Shown here: positions 50,930 to 59,058 of the stretch, piece by piece
How the letters are laid out: the number at the start of each line of letters is the position of its first letter
How positions within the stretch are numbered: position 1 is the first letter of the stretch
Assembly: GCF_000718165.1 (NCBI RefSeq)
Contig: NZ_JOEY01000007.1
Location: 124,001 to 188,000 of the forward strand
Reading direction: 5' to 3'
DNA: 64,000 nucleotides
Source: Streptomyces fulvoviolaceus
Lineage (GTDB): Bacteria; Actinomycetota; Actinomycetes; Streptomycetales; Streptomycetaceae
The notes under the pieces: model-generated
The model's database searches: none
The model's input: the letters and a program-made list of their open reading frames with translations, nothing else
Told to the model about the DNA's origin: nothing
Program-made: the position numbers and the translations under genes

Positions 50930-51712
50930 GTGCTTGTCCTGCTGCCGCCTTCCGAAGGCAAGGCATCCTCCGGCCGTGGCGCCCCGCTGAAGCTGGAGTC
51001 GCTGTCGCTGCCGGAACTCAGCGCCGCCCGTGAGGCGATCCTCGGCGAACTCGTCGAGCTGTGTGTCGGCGACGAGGACAAGGCGCGCGAGGTGCTCGGG
51101 TTGAGCGAGGGCCTGCGGGGCGAGGTCGCGAAGAACACGGAGCTGCGGACGGCCGGGGCGCGGCCCGCCGGGGAGATCTACACGGGTGTGCTGTACGACG
51201 CCCTCGACCTGGCGTCCCTGGACGCCGCCGCGAAGAAGCGCGCCGCCCGCTCGCTACTCGTCTTCTCCGGGTTGTGGGGAGCGGTCCGGGTGACCGACAA
51301 GATCCCCTCCTATCGCTGCTCGATGGGCGTGAAGCTGCCCGGGCTCGGGGCGCTGGGCGCGTTCTGGCGTACGGCGATGGCGGCGGCGCTTCCCGAGGCG
51401 GCCGGGGCCGGGCTCGTGCTGGACCTGCGGTCCTCCGCGTACGCGTCCGCCTGGAAGCCGAAGGGCGAGGTGGCCGGGCGGACGGCGAGCGTGCGGGTGC
51501 TGCACGCGCCCACCCGCAAGGTGGTCAGCCACTTCAACAAGGCGACCAAGGGGCGGATCGTGCGGAGCCTGCTGACATCCGGAATCGCACCGAAGGGCCC
51601 GGCCGAGCTGGTCGAGGCGCTGCGGGACCTCGGGTACGTGGTGGAGGTCGAGCCTCCGAAGGGGGCCGGGAAGGCGTGGTCGCTGGACGTGCTGGTGGAT
51701 GAGATCCACTAG
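50930..51712 (+). CDS. yaaA: YaaA-family protein (peroxide stress/DUF328)
   Basis: A 260-residue protein of the YaaA family, which in E. coli lowers free intracellular iron under peroxide stress. Recognisable parts are VLLPPSEGKA at the start, YTGVLYDALDLASL, LLVFSGLWGAVRVTDKIPSY and VVSHFNKATKGRIVRSLL. The GTG at 50930 has GAAGGAGA 7 bases upstream. It stands alone before the KDPG aldolase gene. Confidence 0.88.
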   Translation: MLVLLPPSEGKASSGRGAPLKLESLSLPELSAAREAILGELVELCVGDEDKAREVLGLSEGLRGEVAKNTELRTAGARPAGEIYTGVLYDALDLASLDAAAKKRAARSLLVFSGLWGAVRVTDKIPSYRCSMGVKLPGLGALGAFWRTAMAAALPEAAGAGLVLDLRSSAYASAWKPKGEVAGRTASVRVLHAPTRKVVSHFNKATKGRIVRSLLTSGIAPKGPAELVEALRDLGYVVEVEPPKGAGKAWSLDVLVDEIH

Positions 51713-51725
51713 AGGCGTCACGCCC

Positions 51726-51742
51726 GTTGCATAGGATGCAAC
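51726..51742. promoter_or_regulatory. Palindrome GTTGCATAGGATGCAAC before the KDPG aldolase gene
   Basis: Perfect 7-bp arms (GTTGCAT, ATGCAAC) with a 3-bp centre, 41 bases before the ATG at 51783. It sits where an operator overlapping the promoter would be. Its shape fits GntR-type regulators of sugar-acid metabolism, but no regulator gene adjoins it. Confidence 0.5.
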
Positions 51743-51782
51743 GCTCTTTGCGCACAGTGCACCGCTTGGGCAGGATGAGGTC

Positions 51783-52427
51783 ATGGACGCCATGGCCTCA
51801 TCTCTGCTTGACCTCGCGCCCGTCGTCCCCGTCGTCGTCCTCGACGACGCGGCCGACGCCGTACCGCTCGCCCGGGCGCTGGTCGCCGGCGGGCTGCCCG
51901 CGATCGAGGTGACGCTGCGGACGCCCGTCGCGCTGGAGGCGATCCGGGCGATCGCCGACGGGGTGCCGGGCGCGGTGGTCGGGGCGGGCACGGTCATCAC
52001 GCCGGAGCAGGTGACGGAGTGCGTGGCGGCCGGGGCGCGTTTTCTCGTGAGCCCCGGCTGGACGGACGTACTGCTGGAGGCGATGCGGGCGTCGGGGTTG
52101 CCGTTCCTGCCGGGGGTGTCGACGACGTCGGAGGTCGTGGCGCTGCTGGAGCGTGGGGTGCGGGAGATGAAGTTCTTCCCGGCGCAGGCCGCGGGCGGTA
52201 CGGCGTATCTGAAGTCGTTGGCCGGTCCGTTGCCGCAGGCCCGGTTCTGTCCGACCGGGGGGATCGGTCCCGGCAACGCGCCCGAGTATCTGGCCCTCCC
52301 CAACGTCGGCTGCGTGGGCGGGACTTGGATGCTCCCGGCGGACGCGATCGCCGCGCGCGACTGGGGCCGGATCGAGGCGCTGGCCCGTGCGGCCGCGGGG
52401 CTCAGCGCAGGTGCGACGTGTCGTTGA
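51783..52427 (+). CDS. eda: KDPG/KHG aldolase
   Basis: A 214-residue class I aldolase that cleaves 2-keto-3-deoxy-6-phosphogluconate to pyruvate and glyceraldehyde-3-phosphate. The key residues are in IEVTLRTPVALEAI (Glu), GAGTVITPEQ and MKFFPAQAAGG (Schiff-base Lys). It serves sugar-acid catabolism and could take products of uronic acid breakdown from the 22-34 kb locus. Its 3' end overlaps the convergent RNase H gene by 26 bases. A second ATG three codons in is an alternative start. Confidence 0.92.
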   Translation: MDAMASSLLDLAPVVPVVVLDDAADAVPLARALVAGGLPAIEVTLRTPVALEAIRAIADGVPGAVVGAGTVITPEQVTECVAAGARFLVSPGWTDVLLEAMRASGLPFLPGVSTTSEVVALLERGVREMKFFPAQAAGGTAYLKSLAGPLPQARFCPTGGIGPGNAPEYLALPNVGCVGGTWMLPADAIAARDWGRIEALARAAAGLSAGATCR

Positions 52428-53652
52428 GCAGCCGTACGCTCGCGTTGCCGTCCGCGTAGTACGCCACCGCCGACAGCGAGGCCGCCGACAGTTCCATGCG
52501 GAACAGGGACTCGGGCGGGGCGCCGAGGGCTAGCCGTACGAACGTCTTGATCGGGGTCACGTGCGTGACGAGCAGGACGGTGCGGCCCGCGTACGCGGCG
52601 ACCAGCTTGTCGCGGGTGGCGGCGATACGGGTCCCGGTGGCCGCGAAACTCTCGCCGCCACCGGTCGGTTCGGCCTCCGGGTCGGACAGCCAGGTTTTCA
52701 GGTCGTCGGGGTAACGCTCCCTGACCTCGCCGAAGGTGAGGCCCTCCCACGCGCCGAAGTCGGTCTCGCGCAGGCCCTCTTCGACGGTGACCTCGATGCC
52801 GAGACGGGCGGCTACGGCCGCGGCGGTCTCGCGGGTACGGGCGAGGGGGGAGGCGACGATGTGCTGGATCGTGCCGCGCCTGGCCAGTGCCGCGGCGACC
52901 CGCTCGGCCTGGTCCCGGCCGACGTCGGAGAGGGAGGGGTTGGTGCCGCCGCTGCCCGAGAACCGCTTCTGGGGGGTCAGCGGGGTCTCACCGTGCCGCA
53001 GCAGTACGAAGGTTGCCGGCGCGCCCATGTCGGCGGGGGCCCAGCCGGGGCTCGCGACGACGCTCGCTGCGCGTACGTCGGCCTCGGCCTTCTTGGTTCC
53101 ACCGGACGAAGAAGCCAGCGCCGCGCGTGCCCGCGCCGCGCCTGCGGCCGCGTCGCCCGGTGGGCCGGACGGTTCAGGAGCCGCCGCCCTGGCCGCGCGC
53201 GCGTCCAGCTCCGCCGTCGACTCCGACGCCGACCACTGCTCCCCCCGCTTCCCCGCGTCCATCGCCTCGTTGGCCAACCGGTCCGCGTGCTTGTTCTTCT
53301 CCCGGGGGATCCACTCGTAGGTGACCTGGTCCGGCGGGAAGATACGGGCCGCCTCCGTCGCCAACGGCTTCATGTCCGGGTGCTTGATCTTCCAGCGGCC
53401 CGACATCTGCTCGACGACGAGCTTGGAGTCCATGCGGACATGGACCGACGCGGCGGGGTCCAGCTGATGCGCGGCGCGCAGGCCGGCCACCAACCCCCGG
53501 TACTCGGCCACGTTGTTCGTGGCGACGCCGATGTACTCGGCCGCCTCGGCCAGGGTCTCCCCCGTCGCCGCGTCGATCACCACGGATCCGTAGCCCGCGG
53601 GCCCCGGGTTGCCCCGTGACCCGCCGTCGGCCTCGACGATGAACTCCCGCAC
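52402..53652 (-). CDS. Bifunctional RNase H/acid phosphatase
   Basis: A 416-residue two-domain enzyme conserved in actinobacteria. The RNase HI domain (residues 1-135) has EADGGSRGNPGPAGYG, NNVAEYRGL, HVRMDSKLVV and KHADRLANEA, giving the DEDD set. An Ala-rich linker follows. The histidine phosphatase domain (about 210-410) has LLRHGETPLT, ETDFGAWEGLTF and LLVTHVTPIKT. Related proteins link RNA-DNA hybrid cleavage with CobC-like phosphatase activity. It lies 12 bases downstream of the zinc-ribbon gene. Confidence 0.92.
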   Translation of the reverse strand: MREFIVEADGGSRGNPGPAGYGSVVIDAATGETLAEAAEYIGVATNNVAEYRGLVAGLRAAHQLDPAASVHVRMDSKLVVEQMSGRWKIKHPDMKPLATEAARIFPPDQVTYEWIPREKNKHADRLANEAMDAGKRGEQWSASESTAELDARAARAAAPEPSGPPGDAAAGAARARAALASSSGGTKKAEADVRAASVVASPGWAPADMGAPATFVLLRHGETPLTPQKRFSGSGGTNPSLSDVGRDQAERVAAALARRGTIQHIVASPLARTRETAAAVAARLGIEVTVEEGLRETDFGAWEGLTFGEVRERYPDDLKTWLSDPEAEPTGGGESFAATGTRIAATRDKLVAAYAGRTVLLVTHVTPIKTFVRLALGAPPESLFRMELSAASLSAVAYYADGNASVRLLNDTSHLR

Positions 53653-53664
53653 GGCAGCAGGCTC

Positions 53665-54408
53665 CTAGAGGCCGGACTCGGACGTGCGCACCAGGATGCG
53701 GCGGCACTGCTCGCAGCGGACAACCGTGTCCGGTGCGGCCGCGCGGATCTCGTTGATGTCGGTGATCGCCAGCTCCTGGCGGCAGCCCTGGCAGGTGCGC
53801 TGGTACAGCTTGGCCGCACCGATGCCGCCCTGCTGCTCGCGCAGCTTGTCGTAGAGCTTGAGCAGGTCCGCGGGGATCGTGCCGGCGATGACCTCACGCT
53901 CCTTCGTCACGGTGGCCACCTCGCCGTCGATCTCCTCGACCGCGGCGTCACGGCGCGCGGTCGCGTCGTCGATCTTCGACTGGACGGACGAGACGCGCCC
54001 GGTGAGCTCGACGACCCGCTCCTGCACGGACTCGATGCGCTCCATGACCTCCAGGACGACGTCCTCCAGGTCACCCTGCCGCTTGGCGAGGGAGGTGATC
54101 TCGCGCTGGAGGTTCTCCAGGTCCTTGGGGGAGGTCACGGCACCCGAGTCCAGGCGCTGCTGGTCGCGGGCGGCGCGCTGGCGCACCTGGTCGACGTCCT
54201 GCTCCGCCTTGGTCTGCTCGCGGGTGGTGTCGCTCTCCTCGGTCTGCGCGGCCACCAGGAGGTCGCGCAGCTGGGTCAGGTCCTTGGTCAGCGTCTCGAT
54301 CTCGGCGTGCTCGGGCAGGGACCTCCGCCGGTGCGCGAGCTGCTGCAGGCGTACGTCGAGGGCCTGGACGTCGAGGAGTCGGATCTGGTCGGCGGGCGCG
54401 GCGTTCAG
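53665..54408 (-). CDS. C4-type zinc-ribbon coiled-coil protein, probable CTG start
   Basis: A 247-residue protein: a long antiparallel coiled coil (residues about 10-180) and a C-terminal zinc ribbon, CQGCRQEL and VRCEQCRRIL. Family members are associated with nucleic-acid or secretion functions, without a firm role. The conserved N-terminus NAAPADQIRLLDVQALDVRL begins right after a CTG that overlaps the Nif3 stop as CTGA. No ATG, GTG or TTG lies nearby in frame, so a rare CTG start is proposed. It is in the operon Nif3, zinc ribbon, RNase H. Confidence 0.87.
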   Translation of the reverse strand: MNAAPADQIRLLDVQALDVRLQQLAHRRRSLPEHAEIETLTKDLTQLRDLLVAAQTEESDTTREQTKAEQDVDQVRQRAARDQQRLDSGAVTSPKDLENLQREITSLAKRQGDLEDVVLEVMERIESVQERVVELTGRVSSVQSKIDDATARRDAAVEEIDGEVATVTKEREVIAGTIPADLLKLYDKLREQQGGIGAAKLYQRTCQGCRQELAITDINEIRAAAPDTVVRCEQCRRILVRTSESGL

Positions 54409-55262
54409 TTGGGGGCTCCCAGTGTTTCGGTGGCGATGGTGGACGCCGCGTGGGCGGTCCAGGGGTCGGTGACCGTCTTGGAGACGTGGACCCTCAGGCC
54501 CCATCCCTTGCGGTCGGAGATCTCGTCGAGCTGGGCTGCGGCCAGCTCGCACCAGGGCCACTCGGTGGCCCAGTGCGCCGCGTCGAGCAGCGCGAGGGGG
54601 CTTTGGGCGACGGCCTCGGAGGCCGGGTGGTGACGCAGGTCCGCGGTGAGGAAGGCGTCGACGCCGGACGCGCGAACCTGGTCGAAGAGGCTGTCGCCGG
54701 AGCCGCCGCTGACAGCGACCGTACGGATCGTCGCCCCGGGGTCACCCGCCACCCGGATGCCCTGCGCGGTGGCGGGCAGGCGTGCGGCGGCTTTCCGAGC
54801 GAACTCACCGAGGGACAGCGGATGGTCCAGCTCGCAGATACGGCCGAGGCCCCGGCGACCTTCCCTGTCCAACGGGTCCGGCACCAGCGGTCGTACGACA
54901 CGAAGGTCCAGCGCGCCCGCGAGGGCGTCGGAGACACCCGGGTCGGCGGTGTCCGCGTTCGTGTGGGCGACGTGCAGCGCGATGTCGTTCTTGATGAGGG
55001 TGTGGACGACCCTGCCCTTGAAGTGCGTCGCCGCGACCGTCGTCGTACCACGCAGGTAGAGCGGGTGGTGGGTGACCAGCAGGCCGGCGCCCAGCTTCAC
55101 CGCCTCGTCGACGATCTCCTGGACCGGGTCGACGGCGAAGAGAACCCTGTCGACCTCCTGGTCGGGGTCGCCCACGACAGTGCCGACCGCGTCCCAGGAC
55201 TCGGCCCGCTCGGCGGGCCACAGGTTCTCCAGCGCGGCAATGACTTCAGACAGACGGGGCAC
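54405..55262 (-). CDS. Nif3-like dinuclear metal centre protein
   Basis: A 285-residue protein of the Nif3/DUF34 family, possibly a GTP cyclohydrolase-I-type metal hydrolase. Metal-site motifs are VTHHPLYLRG, HVAHTNADTAD and a C-terminal LTADLRHHPASE, with SWDAVGTVVGDP at the start. It is shorter than forms carrying an inserted PII-like domain. It is the first gene of the minus-strand operon with the zinc-ribbon and RNase H genes, a gene order I recognise from other actinobacteria. Confidence 0.9.
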   Translation of the reverse strand: MPRLSEVIAALENLWPAERAESWDAVGTVVGDPDQEVDRVLFAVDPVQEIVDEAVKLGAGLLVTHHPLYLRGTTTVAATHFKGRVVHTLIKNDIALHVAHTNADTADPGVSDALAGALDLRVVRPLVPDPLDREGRRGLGRICELDHPLSLGEFARKAAARLPATAQGIRVAGDPGATIRTVAVSGGSGDSLFDQVRASGVDAFLTADLRHHPASEAVAQSPLALLDAAHWATEWPWCELAAAQLDEISDRKGWGLRVHVSKTVTDPWTAHAASTIATETLGAPN

Positions 55263-55469
55263 GGCTAAAGGCTACCTGGCTGGCCTGTGCCGATGAACCG
55301 CCACCGCTTCCGGGGCCACCCGGGGCACCACTTGCGGTGCCGCTCAGCACACCCGCCCCCGTTTCCTCAGGCGAATCGATTCTTGGCCACCCTTATGTGT
55401 GAAGAGGATGCGGCCGGTCCCACGCGTGTGCGTGCGAAAACTAGTTTCGTCGCCGGAGGTGACCGAACG

Positions 55470-56681
55470 ATGACGGCCTGTGCGATCGAGCCCACGACGG
55501 CGGACGAAGAGGGGTGGCCCTCGGAGGCAGGATGCGTGATCACCGTCGACGGCTCCTACGCCGCCCGCCTCGCGCCGTCCGGCGACTCCTGGTTCCCGGA
55601 GCGCTGGACGCTGGACGGCCCCGAGCCGTACGCGGTGCCGCTGCCCGGCAACCAGCCCGAGGAGCCCGGTACCGAGGTGCAGCCGATGGGCGACGGGCGG
55701 GTGCTGATCCGCCGGTTCGCGGACGGGCGGCACAACTTCTCCCTGCTCTACCCGACCGGACCCGACACGGGCGAGCTGCCGCTGGGCGCCGTCGAGTGCC
55801 CCGACGAGGGCACGGTCCTACGGCTGCTGCCGCCGGCGCCGGGCGGCGAGACGGCGTACGCCCTCGCCGTGGGCCGGCGTTCCAGTGCCGTGTGGCAGGT
55901 GGCGGGCGGGGCCTTCGGGCCCGAGCACCTGGCGGAGATCCCGGGGCGCTGTTCGGGCGGGGTGTGGCTGGACCGCACGGGACGGATGCTGGCCCTGGAC
56001 CGGGAGGTCGGCGGGTGCACCAAGGCGATCGTGGTGGACCTGGAACGGGCCGGTGAGGTCTCCGCGCTGCTGCAGATCGCGTCCGGCAGCAACGACCGGC
56101 TGCTGCTCGCCGACCCGGACAGCGGGCTGCTGCTGATCCGCTCGGACGCGCCCTCGCCGGGGCACGACCGGCTCGGCTGGGGCGTGCTCGGCAGCACGCT
56201 GCCGGTGCGCTTCCCGGAGTGCCTGCGGGTGCCCGACTGCGCGGTGACGCCGTTCGCGATCCAGCCGGGGCAGGTGCTGATGCCGGAGAGCTGTGCGGTG
56301 GCGCTGCGCGTCGACGGCCCGTTCGGCAGCTGGGTGGGCGTGTGGCGGCCCGCCGAACGACAGGTCCACCATCTCCCGGCGCCCGAAGGGTGGTTGGCGG
56401 GCGCCGGGCTGTGGACGAAGGACGGGGTGCTCCAACTGCCGTACGCCACAGCGGCGGCACCGTGCGGGGTGGCACGGATGGCGGCACCTTCGGGGGAAGC
56501 CGGGGGGCCGGGGGAAACGGGGGATACGGGGGCCACGGGGTCGGGGGACGCAGGCCCGGAGGATCCGGCCGGGGACGGCGGGACGGCCGCCAAGTCGCCG
56601 GAATCGGATCCTCCGGAGCCTGTCGCACCCCGTCCTGTGCCTTTGCAGCAAGCACCTCTGGGCAATCTTGTAACGAAGTAG
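55470..56681 (+). CDS. Conserved hypothetical protein, beta-rich
   Basis: A 403-residue protein I do not recognise. There is no signal peptide or membrane segment. Repeated short beta-like units (GDGRVLIRRFADGRHNFSLL, GGVWLDRTGRMLALD, SGLLLIRSDAPSPGHDRLG) suggest a propeller-type fold. The last 70 residues are a low-complexity Gly/Pro/Ala/Glu tail. GGAGG lies about 10 bases before the ATG at 55470. Codon use is normal for the window, so it is a resident gene. The 207 bases before it hold nothing specific. Confidence 0.72.
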   Translation: MTACAIEPTTADEEGWPSEAGCVITVDGSYAARLAPSGDSWFPERWTLDGPEPYAVPLPGNQPEEPGTEVQPMGDGRVLIRRFADGRHNFSLLYPTGPDTGELPLGAVECPDEGTVLRLLPPAPGGETAYALAVGRRSSAVWQVAGGAFGPEHLAEIPGRCSGGVWLDRTGRMLALDREVGGCTKAIVVDLERAGEVSALLQIASGSNDRLLLADPDSGLLLIRSDAPSPGHDRLGWGVLGSTLPVRFPECLRVPDCAVTPFAIQPGQVLMPESCAVALRVDGPFGSWVGVWRPAERQVHHLPAPEGWLAGAGLWTKDGVLQLPYATAAAPCGVARMAAPSGEAGGPGETGDTGATGSGDAGPEDPAGDGGTAAKSPESDPPEPVAPRPVPLQQAPLGNLVTK

Positions 56682-56776
56682 TGGCGGTTGGCGTGGCCGT
56701 CTGGATTCACCCCTCCGCAGCCCGGTTAAACTCGCCCGGCTGTTAGAAAGATCATGTTGACGGGGTGAACCTTCCG

Positions 56777-56932
56777 ATGAGCGACGCAACCACCATGCAG
56801 CCGCTGCGCACCGAGACCCAGGAAGACGCCGGCCAAGGCCGGCACCGGGGTCCGGTCTCGGTCCACGACGGTGAGACGGCCCCTCGCGGCCGTCACCGCA
56901 AGCCGGTCGAGGAAGCCGAGACGGCTGCCTGA
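56777..56932 (+). CDS. Small hypothetical protein, 51 residues
   Basis: A short frame MSDATTMQPLRTETQEDAGQ, ending KPVEEAETAA, followed 9 bases later by a strong terminator. It is hydrophilic and rich in Arg, Glu and Gly with no membrane segment. Codon positions show the usual GC bias and a downstream terminator fits a real transcript, but the ribosome binding site is weak. Function unknown. Confidence 0.55.
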   Translation: MSDATTMQPLRTETQEDAGQGRHRGPVSVHDGETAPRGRHRKPVEEAETAA

Positions 56933-56941
56933 CGGTATGTC

Positions 56942-56979
56942 GAAGGGGCCCGCGTGTCAGTGGACGCGCGGGCCCCTTC
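56942..56979. terminator. Bidirectional terminator hairpin
   Basis: GAAGGGGCCCGCG pairs perfectly with CGCGGGCCCCTTC (13 bp, 12-base loop) between the small plus-strand gene and the convergent SDR gene. The stem can end transcription from both sides. Confidence 0.75.
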
Positions 56980-56986
56980 CACGTAC

Positions 56987-57925
56987 CTACCCGCGCTTGA
57001 GTCCCAGGACCTCCGCCGCGCCGAACGTCTCTCCCGACGGCCGCCGCGCGTAGTGCGGGGTCAGGACGGCATCCAGCTCGTCGTACGTGAACGCGTCCTG
57101 CTTGCTGTCGAACTTCGCCTGTACCCGCGGCCGTTCGACGACGGCCACCATCCCTCCGTGTACGACGAGCAGCTGGCCGTTGACGTTTGCGGCGGCGGGT
57201 GAGGCCAAGTAGCCGACGAGCGGGGCGACATGCTCCGGGGCGAGCGGGTCGAGTCCCTCGTCCGGCTGCTCGAATCCCGCGAAGACGTCCTCGGTCATCC
57301 GGGTGCGGGCGCGCGGGCAGATGGCGTTGGCGGTCACGCCGTACTTGGCGAGCGCGAGGGCCGTCGACGTGGTGAGCCCGACGATTCCCCCTTTCGCGGC
57401 CGCGTAGTTGGGCTGTCCGGCGGAGCCCGCGAGGAACGCCTCCGACGAGGTGTTCACGATCCGCCCGAACACCGGCCCGCCGGCCGCCTTCGACCGCTCG
57501 CGCCAGTGCTCGGCCGCGAAACGGGTCGTGTTGAAGTGGCCCTTGAGGTGGACCCGGATCACCGCGTCCCACTCGCCCTCGGTCATGGAGAAGACCATGC
57601 GGTCGCGCAGGATGCCCGCGTTGTTGACCAGGATGTCCAGGCTGCCGAACTCGGCGATCGCCAACTCCACGAGCCTACGGGCCTGTTGGAAATCGGCGAC
57701 GTCCCCGGTGTGGGCGAGCGCCTTCCCGCCCGTGGCCCGGATCTCGTCGGCGACCTGCTCGGCGGGTCCGGCGGAGGCCACGCCGGACCCGTCCCGGCCC
57801 GGCTGGCCGTAGTCGTTGACGACGACGGCCGCGCCCAGCCGGGCGAGTTCGAGCGCCTCCGCCCGGCCGAGTCCGCGGCCGGCGCCGGTGACGATCGCGG
57901 AGAGCCCCTCCAGTGGCAGTGACAT
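56987..57925 (-). CDS. SDR-family 3-hydroxyacyl-CoA/steroid dehydrogenase
   Basis: A 312-residue SDR resembling the dehydrogenase part of peroxisomal multifunctional enzyme type 2. Motifs are VTGAGRGLGRAEALELARLG, NNAGILRDRMVFSMTEGEWD, NTSSEAFLAGSAGQPNYAAAK (Ser, Tyr, Lys) and an extended C-terminus. It probably oxidises a 3-hydroxyacyl-CoA in beta-oxidation of a lipid or sterol side chain. It is the third gene of the MaoC-ADH-SDR operon preceded by a KstR-like site. Confidence 0.9.
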   Translation of the reverse strand: MSLPLEGLSAIVTGAGRGLGRAEALELARLGAAVVVNDYGQPGRDGSGVASAGPAEQVADEIRATGGKALAHTGDVADFQQARRLVELAIAEFGSLDILVNNAGILRDRMVFSMTEGEWDAVIRVHLKGHFNTTRFAAEHWRERSKAAGGPVFGRIVNTSSEAFLAGSAGQPNYAAAKGGIVGLTTSTALALAKYGVTANAICPRARTRMTEDVFAGFEQPDEGLDPLAPEHVAPLVGYLASPAAANVNGQLLVVHGGMVAVVERPRVQAKFDSKQDAFTYDELDAVLTPHYARRPSGETFGAAEVLGLKRG

Positions 57926-57952
57926 ACGACTCCCTCAGATCCCTCAGATCCC

Positions 57953-59029
57953 TCAGATCTCGATGCAGGTGCGCAGCGAGGTCCCGGTGCGCATCTGGTC
58001 GAGCGCCTCGTTGATCTCGCTCAGCGGCACCCGGTGGGTGATCAGGCCCTCCAGGTCGACGCGGCCGGCCCGCCACAGGGCGATGGTCCGCTCGTAGGAG
58101 CGCAGGACGTCCCCGCCGCCGTAGAGGGAGGGCAGGATCCGCTTCTCGTCGAAGAACAGCTCGAACATGTTGAGCTGAAGGAGGTCGTCCATGGCGCCCG
58201 CGCCGACGACGACCAGGGTGCCGCCGCGCCGGGTGTTGTCGTAGGCCGTGCGGGCGGTCGCGGACTTGCCGACGACCTCGAAGACGTAGTCGAAGCCCTC
58301 GCCGGCGGTGACCTGCTGCTTGGCGTCGGGCAGTTCGTCCGGCGCGACCGCGCGGGTGGCGCCGAACTCGAGCGCGGCCTCACGGCGCGAGGCAACCGGG
58401 TCGACGGCGACGATCTCGGCGGCGCCCTTGAGCCGCGCGCCCTGGATCGCGGAGATGCCGACGCCGCCGCAGCCGATGACGGCGACCGACGAACCGGCCT
58501 CCACGTCAGCGGTGTTCAGGGCGGCGCCCAGGCCCGTGGTGACCCCGCAGCCGATGAGGGCGGCTATGTCGAAGGGCACGTCGTCCGGGATCGGCACCGC
58601 GCACCCCGCGTCGGCGACGACCTCCTCGGTGTACGTCCCGGTGCCGGCCATGCCGAAGACGTCGCCGCCGGGGCGCTTGAAGTTGGGCGTCCCCGCGTTC
58701 ATGAACCCGGCCAGACACAGCTCGGTCTGGCCGCGCCTACAGGCAGGACAGGCACCGCAGGCGGGCAGCCAGCACACGACCACCCGGTCGCCGGGCTTCA
58801 GGTTGCTCACTCCCTCCCCGACTTCGAGGATCTCGCCCGCGCCTTCGTGCCCTGGTACGAAGGGCGCCGGCTGCGGCAGGACGCCGGCCATCGCGGACAG
58901 GTCCGAGTGGCACAGCCCGGCGGCCCTCACCCGGACCCTCACCCTGCCTGGGCCGAAGCCCACCGCCTCGACGTCGTCGAGGACCTCCAGCTTGTCCTGG
59001 CCGATCTCGTGCAGTACGGCTGCGCGCAT
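57953..59029 (-). CDS. Zinc-dependent alcohol dehydrogenase (class III-like MDR)
   Basis: A 358-residue medium-chain dehydrogenase. The catalytic zinc ligands are in GLCHSDLSAMAG and PGHEGAGEI, the structural zinc in CGACPACRRGQTELC, and the NAD fold in VIGCGGVGISAIQGARL. It resembles mycobacterial AdhD/AdhE2-type enzymes that act on bulky or hydrophobic alcohols. It lies 29 bases after the MaoC gene. The ATG at 59029 starts the family sequence MRAAVLHEIGQDKLEV; the long upstream frame is not homologous. Confidence 0.9.
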   Translation of the reverse strand: MRAAVLHEIGQDKLEVLDDVEAVGFGPGRVRVRVRAAGLCHSDLSAMAGVLPQPAPFVPGHEGAGEILEVGEGVSNLKPGDRVVVCWLPACGACPACRRGQTELCLAGFMNAGTPNFKRPGGDVFGMAGTGTYTEEVVADAGCAVPIPDDVPFDIAALIGCGVTTGLGAALNTADVEAGSSVAVIGCGGVGISAIQGARLKGAAEIVAVDPVASRREAALEFGATRAVAPDELPDAKQQVTAGEGFDYVFEVVGKSATARTAYDNTRRGGTLVVVGAGAMDDLLQLNMFELFFDEKRILPSLYGGGDVLRSYERTIALWRAGRVDLEGLITHRVPLSEINEALDQMRTGTSLRTCIEI

Positions 59030-59058
59030 GGTGCGGCTCCCCTCGACAACGGGCTGAC

